The notes: generated from the sequence alone by a model not told the origin. Positions 26,381 through 35,861 are shown, counted from the stretch's first letter. The stretch: 64,000 nt of DNA from Terriglobia bacterium (GCA_035712365.1 DASTAW010000002.1:16156-80155), one strand, 5' to 3'. Numbers and translations are program-made.

Positions 26381-29125
26381 TCACAGCGTCAGGGCCAACT
26401 GGTCGCCGGCAGTCAGAGTGACGTCCGGCGTAAAGACGAAACTAACATCGTCACCCTCCTGCTGGACCTTGTAAGGTAGCGGTTTGTTGCGGATTTTACC
26501 CGTGGACCCACCGCTGGGCGCGTTTTGAGCCCGGATGCTTACTTTCCGGCATGCCAAACTGCCTTCGGCAACAGAAAGGCTGAATCGGGTTCTCCCGCCT
26601 CGCGTGTGCAGCGAGAAATTCCCCCACGCCGTCCCTGCTGACCAGAATGAAGAAAAGTTGCCCTGGTTCACCAGCGGCCTGGCGGACACCGCCTTTTCGA
26701 CTCCGTCATAACGGAATCCGCTAAGGGCCACGAGAGGCGACCAGCTCGACAAGGGCCGGGCATAATGATAGCCGCACTCCGCCTCGTTCCAGGGATTGCG
26801 CTTTTCGCCGTCAAAACGCCGCCGGGTGTTCTCCACAATCTGGATGCCCTCATCCACCATTCCAAGGCTGATCATCAAAGCGGCAGCCGCATATTCTGAG
26901 CCGCTCCAGACCTCCGCAAAATAGGGAAACGGAACCTGTGGGCGCTCGCCGTGCGGGTACGCGCACATCACGAGCCCTGCCTCGTCGTTCAGAGCATAGG
27001 CCCGCTGCACACTGGCGTGGTCACCGAGGTTCTGCTTGTAGTTGTATTTCCAGATTGATCGCAGCGTGTTCTCGGCGTTACTGCGATTCACCAGCAGCCC
27101 CAGTCCGGCAATCAGCGCAAAGTACTGGCCCATCAACTGATCGCTCAGGCAGCCTGCGCCCACCTGATAGGTCGGATGCTCCGTGTCTACTGCACCCATG
27201 CCGGCCTGCAATCCTTTCGCGATATCAGCTTTGGCGATGGAGCCAACCTTCTGAGCGTAAAATTCCCCGTTAAAGAGATTGGCGTCTACCCATTTGCTGC
27301 CCTGGCGAAAGATGCGCTGGTATTCCGCGGCGGAAGTGTCGCCCATCGCGCGCGCCATCTCTTCTCCGGCGCGCAGCGCCGCCAGATACCACATTCCGCA
27401 GAACGGGTTGGGGCCGATAAATTCAATGTCGTAGGTGTTATGCTGCACACCTTCCATTACGCCGTCGCGGTTGGAGTCCCATCCGCCTTTGATCCAAGCG
27501 AATTCCAACGCGCGCTTCACTCCGGGCCACTGGCGTCGCAGCCATTCCGTGTCGCCGGAGAGCCGCCAGTCGAGGTATGCCTTCACCACGCAGGCCATCT
27601 GCCCGTCAGCGGCTGCGGTGCCGAAATGCTCAATGCCAAAAGGAAGCAGTTCGCGGAAGTCCATCAGGCCCTGGGCATCGGTGGAATAGCCGAATTGCTG
27701 TTCGCGCAACGAACGGGACAGGGCGGGGAAGACGTGCGCCGTGGCGAGCTCATAGGCGTAGACGTGTGTACAACTGCCGAAGCAGCATCCCGCGTCGTCC
27801 ACGCAGCCTTCAAATCCGTGGAACGCGCCATCGCTGGTCCGGAAAGCGGTCGGTGTTGTCAGAGTGGACAGATTGGCCAACGCCGCATCTTTCACCGCCC
27901 CTGGCAGCGTCGTGTTCCGAACCGCGTCAAGAAATTTGTGCATTCGTTCTTCAAGGCGGCCAAGATTCGCGGCCGCGTATTCTGCCACCGCCCAGGCATC
28001 TTTAAACCGGGTGCAGTAGTAATTCCCGATGAGGTCATTTTCATGGCCTTTGGGCGCCGACCAGCCGCAGCGTTTGGGGGTGCGGTTGGGGAAATGCCAG
28101 GTGAGCAGGAAAGTAAATTCCGCGCTTGCGTTCGCGGAAACGTCTTTTTCCATGCACAGCGCTCCCACCGGGCCTGGAGATGCCGTCTGGGGGCCGAGCC
28201 GGCCATCGTCTGTAAAGTCGTCCCAGAAGTGCAGCGGGCTACCCCACCAGCGAGCGCTGGGCCAGCCGCGGAGATAGCTGAGACTTTCCGAGTCTCGGTT
28301 CAACACCGAGAGTGCAAACGTTCCGGCTTGCGAGTTCGAGGCGCCGAGGAACGGGTTCTTCATCAGCAGACCCTTGACGCCGCTGCCTTCACGATAATCG
28401 TTCTGCCTACCGTGGCCGAAGCTCGCCTGGCCGCTGCCGTCGCGCTCCATGCCGACTGGATTTTCAATCGACCAGGCGATCGAGACCTTTGCGTCTGACG
28501 CGCCCGGATTCGTCACCCGGTAGCGCAGCACCGCCAGCGGCAGGCCGGATTCGTCCGCGTCCAGAGGAATGAAAGGCGTAAAGGCTTCGAGCTCGACCCG
28601 CACCGGCAAATCCGCATCCTCAAAGTTGATTCGGGCCATCGGGTACTCGCCCGTAAAAGTGCAGGTATCAAGGCGGGGCAGGCCAGGTACGTTTTCTGAA
28701 CCAAGGTCGCTGGGGCCGCGCGAATACGGCGGCATGATGCGCGCTTCGAGAACCCTGGCAACAGGCTTCTTGCCGGCCGCCGCAACGCGAATGGCCGGGA
28801 AAGCGTAGTCCGGCGAGCGGCCCTTGTCCGGGCGGTTGAATATCCACCACTCCTCCAGTTGCCCGCGTCCGCCGAGCTTGATGCATCCCGCCGCGACTCC
28901 GCCCAGCGGAAACCCGATCATCTCTCGCTGGCGCCCGCGATAGATGCGTGGGTAGCGGATGGCCTCGCCGTTGGATTCTTCCAGCGGAACGACCGGTGGC
29001 GCGGCTGATCCCGAGGACGCTGCTGAATTTGCTGGAAGGGCAAGCGTGCTAACTCCCAGCGTCATGGTCTTCAGAAACTTGCGGCGTCCTTTTCCGTTTC
29101 TCTGTTTTCTGGGTGACCTCGGCAT
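26381..29125 (-). CDS. Tat-exported GH116-like beta-glucosidase/glucosylceramidase
   Basis: A 914-residue protein. The N-terminus has a twin-arginine-type signal (GRRKFLKTMTLG, about residues 12-40) followed by a hydrophobic stretch. The N-terminal beta-domain (IGFPLGGVAAGCIKLGGRGQLEEWWIFNRPD) and the C-terminal helical barrel (HVYAYELATAHVFPALSR; NTYDIEFIGPNPFCGMWYLAALRA) match GH116 bile-acid beta-glucosidase/glucosylceramidase relatives. The Glu in HVYAYE and Asp in NTYD are likely nucleophile and acid/base by comparison. It would cleave beta-linked glucose or similar from lipids or polymers in the periplasm or outside. It lies between an MBL-fold gene and pdxS. Confidence 0.83.
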   Translation of the reverse strand: MPRSPRKQRNGKGRRKFLKTMTLGVSTLALPANSAASSGSAAPPVVPLEESNGEAIRYPRIYRGRQREMIGFPLGGVAAGCIKLGGRGQLEEWWIFNRPDKGRSPDYAFPAIRVAAAGKKPVARVLEARIMPPYSRGPSDLGSENVPGLPRLDTCTFTGEYPMARINFEDADLPVRVELEAFTPFIPLDADESGLPLAVLRYRVTNPGASDAKVSIAWSIENPVGMERDGSGQASFGHGRQNDYREGSGVKGLLMKNPFLGASNSQAGTFALSVLNRDSESLSYLRGWPSARWWGSPLHFWDDFTDDGRLGPQTASPGPVGALCMEKDVSANASAEFTFLLTWHFPNRTPKRCGWSAPKGHENDLIGNYYCTRFKDAWAVAEYAAANLGRLEERMHKFLDAVRNTTLPGAVKDAALANLSTLTTPTAFRTSDGAFHGFEGCVDDAGCCFGSCTHVYAYELATAHVFPALSRSLREQQFGYSTDAQGLMDFRELLPFGIEHFGTAAADGQMACVVKAYLDWRLSGDTEWLRRQWPGVKRALEFAWIKGGWDSNRDGVMEGVQHNTYDIEFIGPNPFCGMWYLAALRAGEEMARAMGDTSAAEYQRIFRQGSKWVDANLFNGEFYAQKVGSIAKADIAKGLQAGMGAVDTEHPTYQVGAGCLSDQLMGQYFALIAGLGLLVNRSNAENTLRSIWKYNYKQNLGDHASVQRAYALNDEAGLVMCAYPHGERPQVPFPYFAEVWSGSEYAAAALMISLGMVDEGIQIVENTRRRFDGEKRNPWNEAECGYHYARPLSSWSPLVALSGFRYDGVEKAVSARPLVNQGNFSSFWSAGTAWGNFSLHTRGGRTRFSLSVAEGSLACRKVSIRAQNAPSGGSTGKIRNKPLPYKVQQEGDDVSFVFTPDVTLTAGDQLALTL

Positions 29126-29191
29126 GGTCTGTGCGCCCTCCTTTTCGGGAGAAAATCATACCTGCGCCGGGCGCCGGATGCAAAACCGCGC

Positions 29192-29839
29192 CTATAAATC
29201 CTGGAGGAAGGGATTCAATTCGCGTTCGCGACCGATGGTGGTGCTGAGGCCGTGGCCGGGGAAGACGGGAGTTTCGTCCGGGAACGGCAGAAGCTTTTCT
29301 TGGATGGAGCGAATGAGTTGCTGATGGGAGCCGCCCCACAGGTCCGAGCGCCCGACGCTGCCCTGGAACAGCGTGTCGCCGGCAAACAGGCGCGCGGTTT
29401 CGCCCGGAAGGTGCAGCGAAAGACTTCCCGGTGAATGGCCTGGCGTGTGGAGAACTTCAACCGAGAGCGAGCCCCAGCGCAGGCGGTCGCCTTCCTTGAG
29501 AAACTGATCAACCTCCACCATGCCTGGCGCCGCCACGCCCAGCCAGGCGGCCTGAGCGGCCAGGTTTTGATAGAGCGGCAGGTCGGCTTCATGCATCAGC
29601 ACGGGAGCGCCCGTGCTTTCGTGCAATTTCTTCAGCCCGCCCACGTGGTCAATGTGCGCGTGCGTGGCGATGATGTATCGCACCTTCAGATCGTGCCGCG
29701 TGAGGACCTTCTGCACGCGCTCGATCTCGTCGCCGGGATCGATGATGATGGCTTCTTTGGTCGCATCGTCAGCCACCACTGAACAGTTGCACTCCAGCAT
29801 GCCAACCGGAAGAATTTCATGGAACATGGTCAACACCAT
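29192..29839 (-). CDS. MBL-fold metallo-hydrolase (glyoxalase II-like)
   Basis: A 215-residue metallo-beta-lactamase-fold protein. Metal ligands are THAHIDHVGG (HxHxDH), HTPGHSPGS, and FAGDTLFQGSVGRSDL with the bridging Asp, then FPGHG. It is close to glyoxalase II/YcbL-type hydrolases that cleave thioesters such as S-lactoylglutathione; the precise substrate is unknown. The start may be the ATG at 29839 or the in-frame one at 29827. The GH116 gene begins 66 bases downstream. Confidence 0.88.
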   Translation of the reverse strand: MVLTMFHEILPVGMLECNCSVVADDATKEAIIIDPGDEIERVQKVLTRHDLKVRYIIATHAHIDHVGGLKKLHESTGAPVLMHEADLPLYQNLAAQAAWLGVAAPGMVEVDQFLKEGDRLRWGSLSVEVLHTPGHSPGSLSLHLPGETARLFAGDTLFQGSVGRSDLWGGSHQQLIRSIQEKLLPFPDETPVFPGHGLSTTIGRERELNPFLQDL

Positions 29840-30048
29840 TCTAGCAGCTTGGCGAGGGGCCGCTCGGGGATTGTGGGTGCCAATCGGTTCTGGCAGATAG
29901 GCGACGACATGTCGCCGGATTGAATGCCTGGTAGCCAGGCGACGGCAACACCCGGCGCACGAGTTGCACAGTCGAAGCTAGTTGGATGTAGCCGCAGGAA
30001 TAAAGCTTGCAGACGTCCGCCGACCCTTCAGGGACAAGACCGCGCCGC

Positions 30049-30686
30049 TTACGGCCGGCCAGGCTCGGCCAAGGCTCTATCGATCAGTTTTTCTACCTTG
30101 CCCGACATTGAATCGTCCCAGCCTATCCAGTGATACGCAATATATCCATTCTTGTCAATCAGGAAGAAATTAGGGACGCCGTGGGCTTCGAACAGACGCG
30201 CCATTGTCAAATTGCTGTCCAGGTACTGCGGCCATCCATGTGATGCTCTTCGATGTAGTTGCGCCAGGCGTCCGAGTCCTTGCCGCCACAGATACCGATT
30301 ATGGTGAAAGAGGCGTTGGCATACTCACTGGCAAGATCGTTCATGTGCGGCATGGCAGCCCGGCAGTAGGGGCACCACGTTGCCCAAAAGAACAGCAAAA
30401 CGACATTACCCTTCAAATAATCCGGAGTGTAAGTCTGGCCATCATTGGCCATAATCGAAAAATCGGGAGCTTTTGGCGCAGTGTCTGCCCGGGAAGCAGC
30501 CACCACGGGGCGCGGGCCAGCGGCAACAAAAACTGCAAAGGCAGCGAGTAAGGCCAAAATGTTCAATCGGCCAATATGCGCGCTCCGGCCCTTGGAGGGA
30601 CGTACTGATTCAAGCTCGCTCGCTGGATAACTCCGGCCCTTGTTCTTACGCGAAGCTTTCGATAGTTCCTCGCTGGCACTGTTCAT
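30049..30686 (-). pseudogene. TlpA-type thioredoxin, disrupted by a frameshift near 30233
   Basis: The N-terminal part (30207-30686) reads as a 159-residue protein: a charged leader, a membrane/signal helix (LNILALLAAFAVFVAAG), the extracellular thioredoxin domain with FFWATWCPYC (CxxC) and GICGGKDSDAW. It stops after HMDGRSTWTAI. In the next frame the missing half continues directly (QYLDSNLTMARLFEAHGVP, FFLIDKNGYIAYHWIGWD and a C-terminal helix) and ends at TAA 30049-30051. Adding one base before GGCCGC restores MDWPQYLD, so a single deletion (mutation or sequence error) explains it. TlpA-type proteins reduce periplasmic disulfides. If the shift is real the gene is broken. Confidence 0.75.
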
Positions 30687-31200
30687 GGTCTACTCCTTTA
30701 GGGAACGAGAGAAAACACGTTTCGAATAACAGATGCCTCGCCGGTAGTGAGGACATACCTGTCGGTCTCATTCAACATCAACCTTCTTGCGTCATTGCCT
30801 CCGGAGGCAGGCTGTAGGCACGCGCATGCTAACGTGGAGGATATTACAGGGTCAATGGAACGAAAGTTCCACGCGGGTGGAGCCCATGCTTGCCTTGTAC
30901 AGTCTGATGCGATCTTGCGAAGCGAAAGGCTTCCTCAGGATTTGTACCTGCCCTCGTTGTGACTGTCGAGGCGCAACCACCCAAGCCGTTCTCGCGCCGC
31001 TCGGTCTGACCCCACTCAGCCTTGCCGACCGCCGAAAGGCTCGGAATATCAATGTCATTGCCGACCATCCAGGAGTTCTAGAACTTCCGTTCGTTGACTG
31101 GAGTTCTAAGTAGCTCTATGGTAACCGCGTCAAAGGCTGGTTCGGGGACGACCAGCCGGCGATGGTGCCTTGGAAGCAAGGCATCCACAGAACGACCATA
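30687..31200. other. Non-coding stretch
   Basis: About 510 bases between the tlpA-like gene and the M23 peptidase. Open frames here are short and lack recognisable features. No tRNA, terminator or repeat was recognised. Confidence 0.4.
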
Positions 31201-32094
31201 ATGAACCGCAAGTTCTACACAGTCCTCATCACACCTGGAGCACACGGCAAGATCCACAAACTACAGCTTCCGCTTTATGTCGTCCCTTTGGTCGCTGCTC
31301 TCAGCATCTTTGGGCTTCTCATGGTGGTTGGACTGGCAACCAGCTACGCTTGGATGCTCGTCAAAGTTGAGAAATACAATACGGTACGCAACGAGCGTGA
31401 GGTCCTGAAGAAGCAATACCAGAGCCTTGAGGACAGGGTCAGTCGCGCCAATGCCAAGCTGAACTCTTTGCAATCACTCGCGGCGGAAGTTGCCGTGACG
31501 TACGGCTCCGGCAACCGCCGTAGATTACGAGTCACTCCTGCCCTCTTGACTTTTGCCAGCCTGAGCAACTCCACCGTTGACACTGGCTACCGCACGTCGT
31601 CCAATGCAATCAAAACGGTCAGCTACGGCACAGGCCATGGCCTGCTGGGTCGAAGCCTGTTTCCCAACATGGCGGAGGTCGGTGCGGCGATTCCTGCCGT
31701 CTGGCCGGTACGCGGGTACATTACCGGGAGATTTGGGAAGCGTTTGGACCCCATCAGCGGAGAGGGCGCATTCCATCCAGGCGTGGATATCGGCGCTCGA
31801 TACGGTACGGACGTTAAAGCAACCGGTGACGGCATGGTGATCGAAGCCCAACGCGACGCCGGTTACGGACGGAGTATTTTGCTTGACCACGGCAACGGAA
31901 TCACCACCCGCTATGCTCACATGAGCAGGCTATTTGTGGTTGTGGGAGAAGAAGTCAAGCGGGGAGAAGTGATCGGGGCCGTCGGCATGAGCGGTCGGAC
32001 CACCGGCCCGCACCTGCATTACGAAGTCCGGTTTCACGGGGCCCCCGTGAATCCTTCCAGGTTCCTTCCAGCCAGGCTCCTCGCTTTTCGTTGA
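31201..32094 (+). CDS. M23-family peptidase with membrane anchor and coiled coil
   Basis: A 297-residue protein starting MNRKFYTVLITPGAHG. One membrane helix (about residues 22-48), then a coiled-coil-like region (KYNTVRNEREVLKKQYQSLEDRV, about 58-100), and a C-terminal LytM/M23 domain: HPGVDIGARYG (HxxxD), YAHMSRL, and GPHLHYEVR (HxH), all zinc ligands present. Such proteins cut peptide cross-links in peptidoglycan or regulate amidases in division; here the domain lies in the periplasm. An earlier in-frame ATG at 31162 would precede the helix with little reason. No strong ribosome site. Confidence 0.87.
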   Translation: MNRKFYTVLITPGAHGKIHKLQLPLYVVPLVAALSIFGLLMVVGLATSYAWMLVKVEKYNTVRNEREVLKKQYQSLEDRVSRANAKLNSLQSLAAEVAVTYGSGNRRRLRVTPALLTFASLSNSTVDTGYRTSSNAIKTVSYGTGHGLLGRSLFPNMAEVGAAIPAVWPVRGYITGRFGKRLDPISGEGAFHPGVDIGARYGTDVKATGDGMVIEAQRDAGYGRSILLDHGNGITTRYAHMSRLFVVVGEEVKRGEVIGAVGMSGRTTGPHLHYEVRFHGAPVNPSRFLPARLLAFR

Positions 32095-32320
32095 CCACCC
32101 AAAGCGCGAACTCTGCGGTTCAAATTTATGCGCTGCCCGCCGTGGCGCGTGCAGGCAATATGCCCAGCCATCCCGCTCGCCGCCGCAAGGATAAAAATGT
32201 GATCGCTTCCACCCAAGGGTTGTATACTTTCGGTCGTTGGAGGGATAAAAGGTCAAATCCGGTTCATACCTGGTTCCCAGACACTACATGGGCGCCATCA
32301 GCGTAAAATGAAGGTCATTA
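32095..32320. other. Intergenic region before the VWA gene
   Basis: A 226-base gap with no supported gene. The downstream end carries the first arm of an inverted repeat that straddles the VWA start (see the regulatory feature at 32321). Confidence 0.3.
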
Positions 32321-32373
32321 ATGGTAGACCAGTCTTCAGCACGGATCGTTAGAGGCCCCGAAAGGTCTACCAT
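32321..32373 (+). promoter_or_regulatory. 10-bp perfect inverted repeat at the VWA start codon
   Basis: ATGGTAGACC (32321-32330) and GGTCTACCAT (32364-32373) are exact reverse complements with a 33-base spacer. The left arm includes the predicted ATG, so a stem in the mRNA could hide the start codon, or this may be a protein-binding site. Function is inference. Confidence 0.35.
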
Positions 32374-33322
32374 ACATTGCCCCCGGAGTACGCTTACCAC
32401 GCGAGGAAGACTTGCGAACCTGCAACTGGCCATCGTTCTTTGTTGCCTTGCGTCCGCTGCTCTTCACGCGCAAAGCGACCAGGTCCTGACGCAAGTGCTG
32501 GTCACGCCTCCCCCTTCTCTGGCAGTGGGCAGACTTACGCCATCCGACATCGAAATTCAGCAGGGCAAACACAACACTGAGCAGGTCACCGCGCTGGTCC
32601 GGGAGGCCCCACCGCTTGAAGTAGGTATTCTGTTAGACGAGAGCGGCTCAGCCCGCCACTCGGCTCTCGAACCTTTTCTTGCGGCCAGTGCACTGGCTTG
32701 GACAACGGCGGCGTTGAGAAGGTGCGGGGGCAACGCATTCCTACTGGCATTTAACGATCAGGTCATCGTCTCGACGGGATTCACCGACGATGTTTCTCAG
32801 CTCAAGCAGACGCTGAAGCAATTGCGGCCGGTCGGAGGTTCGGCAGTCTGGGACGCTCTGATCAGCGCGGCCGAGAAATTCGATTCGCTCAGCCCCATCG
32901 GAAGCTCAGCCGCCAGGGTGGTAGTTCTAATCACGGACGGATCTGACAACGCCTCGCGCGCGAACGAACGAGAATGCTTGAAATACTTGCAGATGAGTGG
33001 AGTTCGTGTTTATGTCGTTGCTTTCTCATCCCGGGCAGCGCCGGCGGGCAGGAAATTGCTAGGCGATGTGCCTGACCAGACGGGAGGCAAGGCGTTCTTT
33101 CCGGGCGGAGAATCAGAGGTGGACGCTGTGTTCACGGAGTTGGACCAGGACCTTTCAAGCAGTTTTCTGGTCGGTTTTGCCCCTCAGGGCAAGGATGGCA
33201 GGATGCATCCCTTGAGGATTTCGCTGAAGAACAGCCCGAATGTTGCCCTGCGCAGTCAGTCTGGATACTTTGCTCCTCTCGAACCCAGCCGAATTTCCTC
33301 CATCGACTCAACCAGTGATTGA
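32321..33322 (+). CDS. Secreted VWA-domain protein (acidobacterial VWFA-related)
   Basis: A 333-residue protein. Signal-like hydrophobic stretch ending near LHAQS (about residues 34-51). VWA domain from about residue 95: VGILLDESGSAR carries the DxSxS metal (MIDAS) motif, with ITDGSDNAS as the second conserved element. The arrangement (signal, short linker with LTQVLVTPPPSLAVG..EIQQG, VWA) matches the VWFA-related family that is abundant in Acidobacteria. Likely a secreted or surface adhesive/scaffold protein. The start is the only upstream ATG and lies in an inverted repeat. Confidence 0.82.
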   Translation: MVDQSSARIVRGPERSTIHCPRSTLTTRGRLANLQLAIVLCCLASAALHAQSDQVLTQVLVTPPPSLAVGRLTPSDIEIQQGKHNTEQVTALVREAPPLEVGILLDESGSARHSALEPFLAASALAWTTAALRRCGGNAFLLAFNDQVIVSTGFTDDVSQLKQTLKQLRPVGGSAVWDALISAAEKFDSLSPIGSSAARVVVLITDGSDNASRANERECLKYLQMSGVRVYVVAFSSRAAPAGRKLLGDVPDQTGGKAFFPGGESEVDAVFTELDQDLSSSFLVGFAPQGKDGRMHPLRISLKNSPNVALRSQSGYFAPLEPSRISSIDSTSD

Positions 33323-33569
33323 CAAGAGTGGCAGACCGGGGAGGCGGCGGAGTCAAGAAGAAGGGGTGCAACCCGCCAAGATCCTCATTTCCGTGGGGCA
33401 GGTGCACTTTCAGAGACCCTCTATCTCCTATCAATTACTAATTCTCCACCACGCGCCTCCGAAGGGTGGCGGTTTCAAAAGCCTCTGCCTCCTATCACGA
33501 TCGTCCGTTGACTTGTCTTGTCCGCCTTTTTATACTCAACTGCGAAGGCAGCGAGGGGAGGGAGGCGCA

Positions 33570-33860
33570 ATGGCGGCACTCAGCAAAAATGAAATCCAGG
33601 AAAAACTCAGAGACATACGAGGCTGGTCGCACGTGGGGAAGTCGATCCAGAAGCGGTACTCGCTTAAATCGTTCGTGCCCGCAATCGGCCTGGTGAACAA
33701 GATCGCCGAGGTGGCGGAAAAAGCGGGGCATCACCCCGACATCACCATCAACTACAACGTGGTGAGCATCTCGCTTTCCACGCATAGCGAAGGAGGCGTT
33801 ACGCAGAAAGATTTCGATCTCGCGCGGCAGATCGACGAGCTGGCGGAAACCGGCGCATAG
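33570..33860 (+). CDS. Pterin-4-alpha-carbinolamine dehydratase
   Basis: A 96-residue protein. The ATG at 33570 follows GGAGG by five bases. Core motifs: AEKAGHHPDITINYNVV (the HHPD active-site histidines) and a C-terminal FDLARQIDELAE. The enzyme dehydrates 4a-hydroxytetrahydrobiopterin, recycling pterin cofactor or acting on other pterins; in bacteria without phenylalanine hydroxylase the role is often unclear. Upstream 33323-33569 is a non-coding gap. Confidence 0.93.
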   Translation: MAALSKNEIQEKLRDIRGWSHVGKSIQKRYSLKSFVPAIGLVNKIAEVAEKAGHHPDITINYNVVSISLSTHSEGGVTQKDFDLARQIDELAETGA

Positions 33861-34030
33861 GGCGCGCCGTTGCCTCGACTGCAAGGCCGGGAGCGGCCCA
33901 TCCCGCCGAGGCCGGACCGGGACACCCAGGCATCCTGATCCCTTCTTTTGATTGGTTCTGACGCTCCAGCAAGTGACGGCGGGCGCTCGGTGTGCAAGCG
34001 GAAACAGAGTTGTTCACGAAGGAAAGATGA

Positions 34031-34450
34031 TTGGCCACGTTCGTACAATGGGTCCACCTAAGCTCAGCAGTAATCGGCGTGGGAGGAATCGCTTTCATGC
34101 TGTTCGTTCTTTTTCCGTCTGCCGGCACCCTGAATAGCGAGCAGCAGGCCGGACTCCAGAAAGCCGTGTTGGGAAGATTTAACTGGGTGTGGTGGTCGGT
34201 GATCTTCCTGCTGCTGGCTTCAGGACTCTACAACGTCAAGCTGGTGTGGCTGGCGCCGCAGGGGACGTACTGGAAGTTTCTCACCATAAAAATTGCTCTT
34301 TCACTCGTCGTCTTTATCGTCGTTCTATTCCTCACCATCCCGCTCAGTATCTTTAACTGGTTCCGTAAACACAGCAGCATCTGGCTTTCCATTGCCTTGG
34401 TCCTCGCCCTGATGGTCATCCTGCTTTCCGCCTACCTGCGGCGTGGATAA
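34031..34450 (+). CDS. Small polytopic membrane protein
   Basis: A 139-residue protein with four hydrophobic helices (about residues 8-28, 52-70, 82-105, 115-135). It starts with TTG at 34031 with AGGAAAG upstream. The first helix HLSSAVIGVGGIAFMLFVLFP with a His near its start resembles CopD/DUF2269-like heme or metal membrane proteins, but no firm family. The role is unknown. Confidence 0.65.
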   Translation: MATFVQWVHLSSAVIGVGGIAFMLFVLFPSAGTLNSEQQAGLQKAVLGRFNWVWWSVIFLLLASGLYNVKLVWLAPQGTYWKFLTIKIALSLVVFIVVLFLTIPLSIFNWFRKHSSIWLSIALVLALMVILLSAYLRRG

Positions 34451-34515
34451 TTGTGGAACAGGGGCAGTTATCATGCTGATCCCGCAAAGCGGGAGAAGCA
34501 TCTGCTGTTGGTTCC

Positions 34516-34534
34516 CCTTCGCGCCTTTGCGTGA
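34516..34534 (+). repeat. 19-bp direct repeat, left copy
   Basis: This 19-base string recurs exactly at 35757-35775. The two copies, same orientation, flank the alcohol dehydrogenase gene. Confidence 0.6.
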
Positions 34535-34559
34535 GATGCTTTTGCTCTTTTCGGGCGCT

Positions 34560-35588
34560 TCACGGCCGCAGCAGGATTTTTCCAAAAAAGTCGCGACCCT
34601 CCATTTTCCGCTGCGCTTGGCGGACTTCTGCCAGCGGAAAGACGGAATCGATCACGGGCTTCAGCTTGCGCTGGCCGATCAGCTTGAGAACGTCCATCAA
34701 TTCCCCTTTGCCGCCCATGTAGGAGCCCAGGATGCTCCGCTGCCGCCCGAACAGTGCCTGGATGTTCAGCTTGACTTCAGGGCCGGTGGTCGCGCCGCAA
34801 GTGACGAGGCGCCCATAGGTGGCCAGTGAGTTGAAGCAGCCCTCCCACACGGCATGGCCCACGTGCTCCACAATCACGTCCACGCCGCGCTTGCCGGTCA
34901 GCCGCGCCACTTCTTCGGCAACGGACTGCTGCGTGTGATTGATGCCTTCGTCGGCGCCAAGCTCGCGCGCTTTGGTAAGCTTTTCGTCGCTGCCCGCTGT
35001 AGCGATCACGCGGCATCCCACAAGCTTTGCCACCTGGATAGCAGCGATGCCCACTCCCGATCCCGCTCCGACCACCAGGACGTCTTCGCCAGGCCGCAGC
35101 ACGGCCCGGCTGATGAGCATGTGCCAGGCCGTCAGAAAAACCAGCGGTACGGAAGCGGCTTCTTCAAAATTCAGATCGCCGGGAATTGGAACCACGTTCA
35201 TCGCTGGCGACTTCACATATTCGGCATAGCCGCCGTCCGCCATCACGCCGAAAATAGTGAAGCTGCGGCAGGCGCTGTCCAGGCCTTTCCAGCAGGTCTC
35301 GCACTGCCCGCAACTAATCCCCGGAGCCAGCAGGACCCGGTCGCCCGGCTTTGCATTCGTCACTAGCGCGCCAACCTGCGCCACCTCGCCAGAGATGTCG
35401 CTGCCTACAATGTGCGGCATGGGCAATTTCCAGACGCGCACGCCGCTGCGCATCCAGAGGTCAAGATGGTTCAGCGCGCAGGCTTTCACCTTCACCAGGA
35501 CCTCCGTCGGCTGGATTACCGGATCAGGCGCGTCTTCATATTTCAAAACTTCCAGGCCGCCGTGCTCATGGAATCGGACTGCTTTCAT
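34560..35588 (-). CDS. Zinc-binding alcohol dehydrogenase (MDR family)
   Basis: A 342-residue medium-chain dehydrogenase/reductase. N-terminal GroES-like domain with HLDLWMRSGV, HIVGSDISG, and the structural zinc lobe GISCGQCETCWKGLDSAC (four cysteines). Rossmann domain with VVGAGSGVGIAAIQVAKL (NAD(P) binding). The ATG at 35588 is preceded by GGAGG. It probably oxidises an alcohol or reduces an aldehyde/enone; the substrate is unknown. It is flanked by 19-bp direct repeats (34516 and 35757). Confidence 0.88.
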   Translation of the reverse strand: MKAVRFHEHGGLEVLKYEDAPDPVIQPTEVLVKVKACALNHLDLWMRSGVRVWKLPMPHIVGSDISGEVAQVGALVTNAKPGDRVLLAPGISCGQCETCWKGLDSACRSFTIFGVMADGGYAEYVKSPAMNVVPIPGDLNFEEAASVPLVFLTAWHMLISRAVLRPGEDVLVVGAGSGVGIAAIQVAKLVGCRVIATAGSDEKLTKARELGADEGINHTQQSVAEEVARLTGKRGVDVIVEHVGHAVWEGCFNSLATYGRLVTCGATTGPEVKLNIQALFGRQRSILGSYMGGKGELMDVLKLIGQRKLKPVIDSVFPLAEVRQAQRKMEGRDFFGKILLRP

Positions 35589-35690
35589 GGTTTGCCTCCG
35601 GCTCGCGGGGTCACTGGTATGGTATCAGAACGTGCCCAGATAGCGGCTGCGTCTGAACTCACGTTCTCCACACGAGAAAAAGCATTCTCT

Positions 35691-35775
35691 CGCAAAGACG
35701 CAAAGCCGCTAAGGCTCGAAAGGCTGGGAATGCGCATTTTGCCTGCAAGCTTTGCGCCTTCGCGCCTTTGCGTGA
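35691..35775. repeat. Imperfect inverted repeat region
   Basis: CGCAAAGACGCAAAG at 35691-35705 and a TTTGCG..CTTTGCG segment ending at 35775 form an imperfect inverted repeat; the right part contains the 19-bp string also present at 34516-34534. It occupies much of the 273-base gap between the alcohol dehydrogenase and xdhC-like genes. Confidence 0.45.
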
Positions 35776-35861
35776 TGAGCCTTTGCTTCTGGAATGGGTC
35801 CATGCGTGGAGGCGCCCGCATTGACATTGCCCGTCACGGAGTTTAACCTGAAAATAATTTT

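Noticed and set aside
27176..28498. 440-residue open frame on the plus strand
   Set aside because: Antisense to the GH116 gene; no motif.
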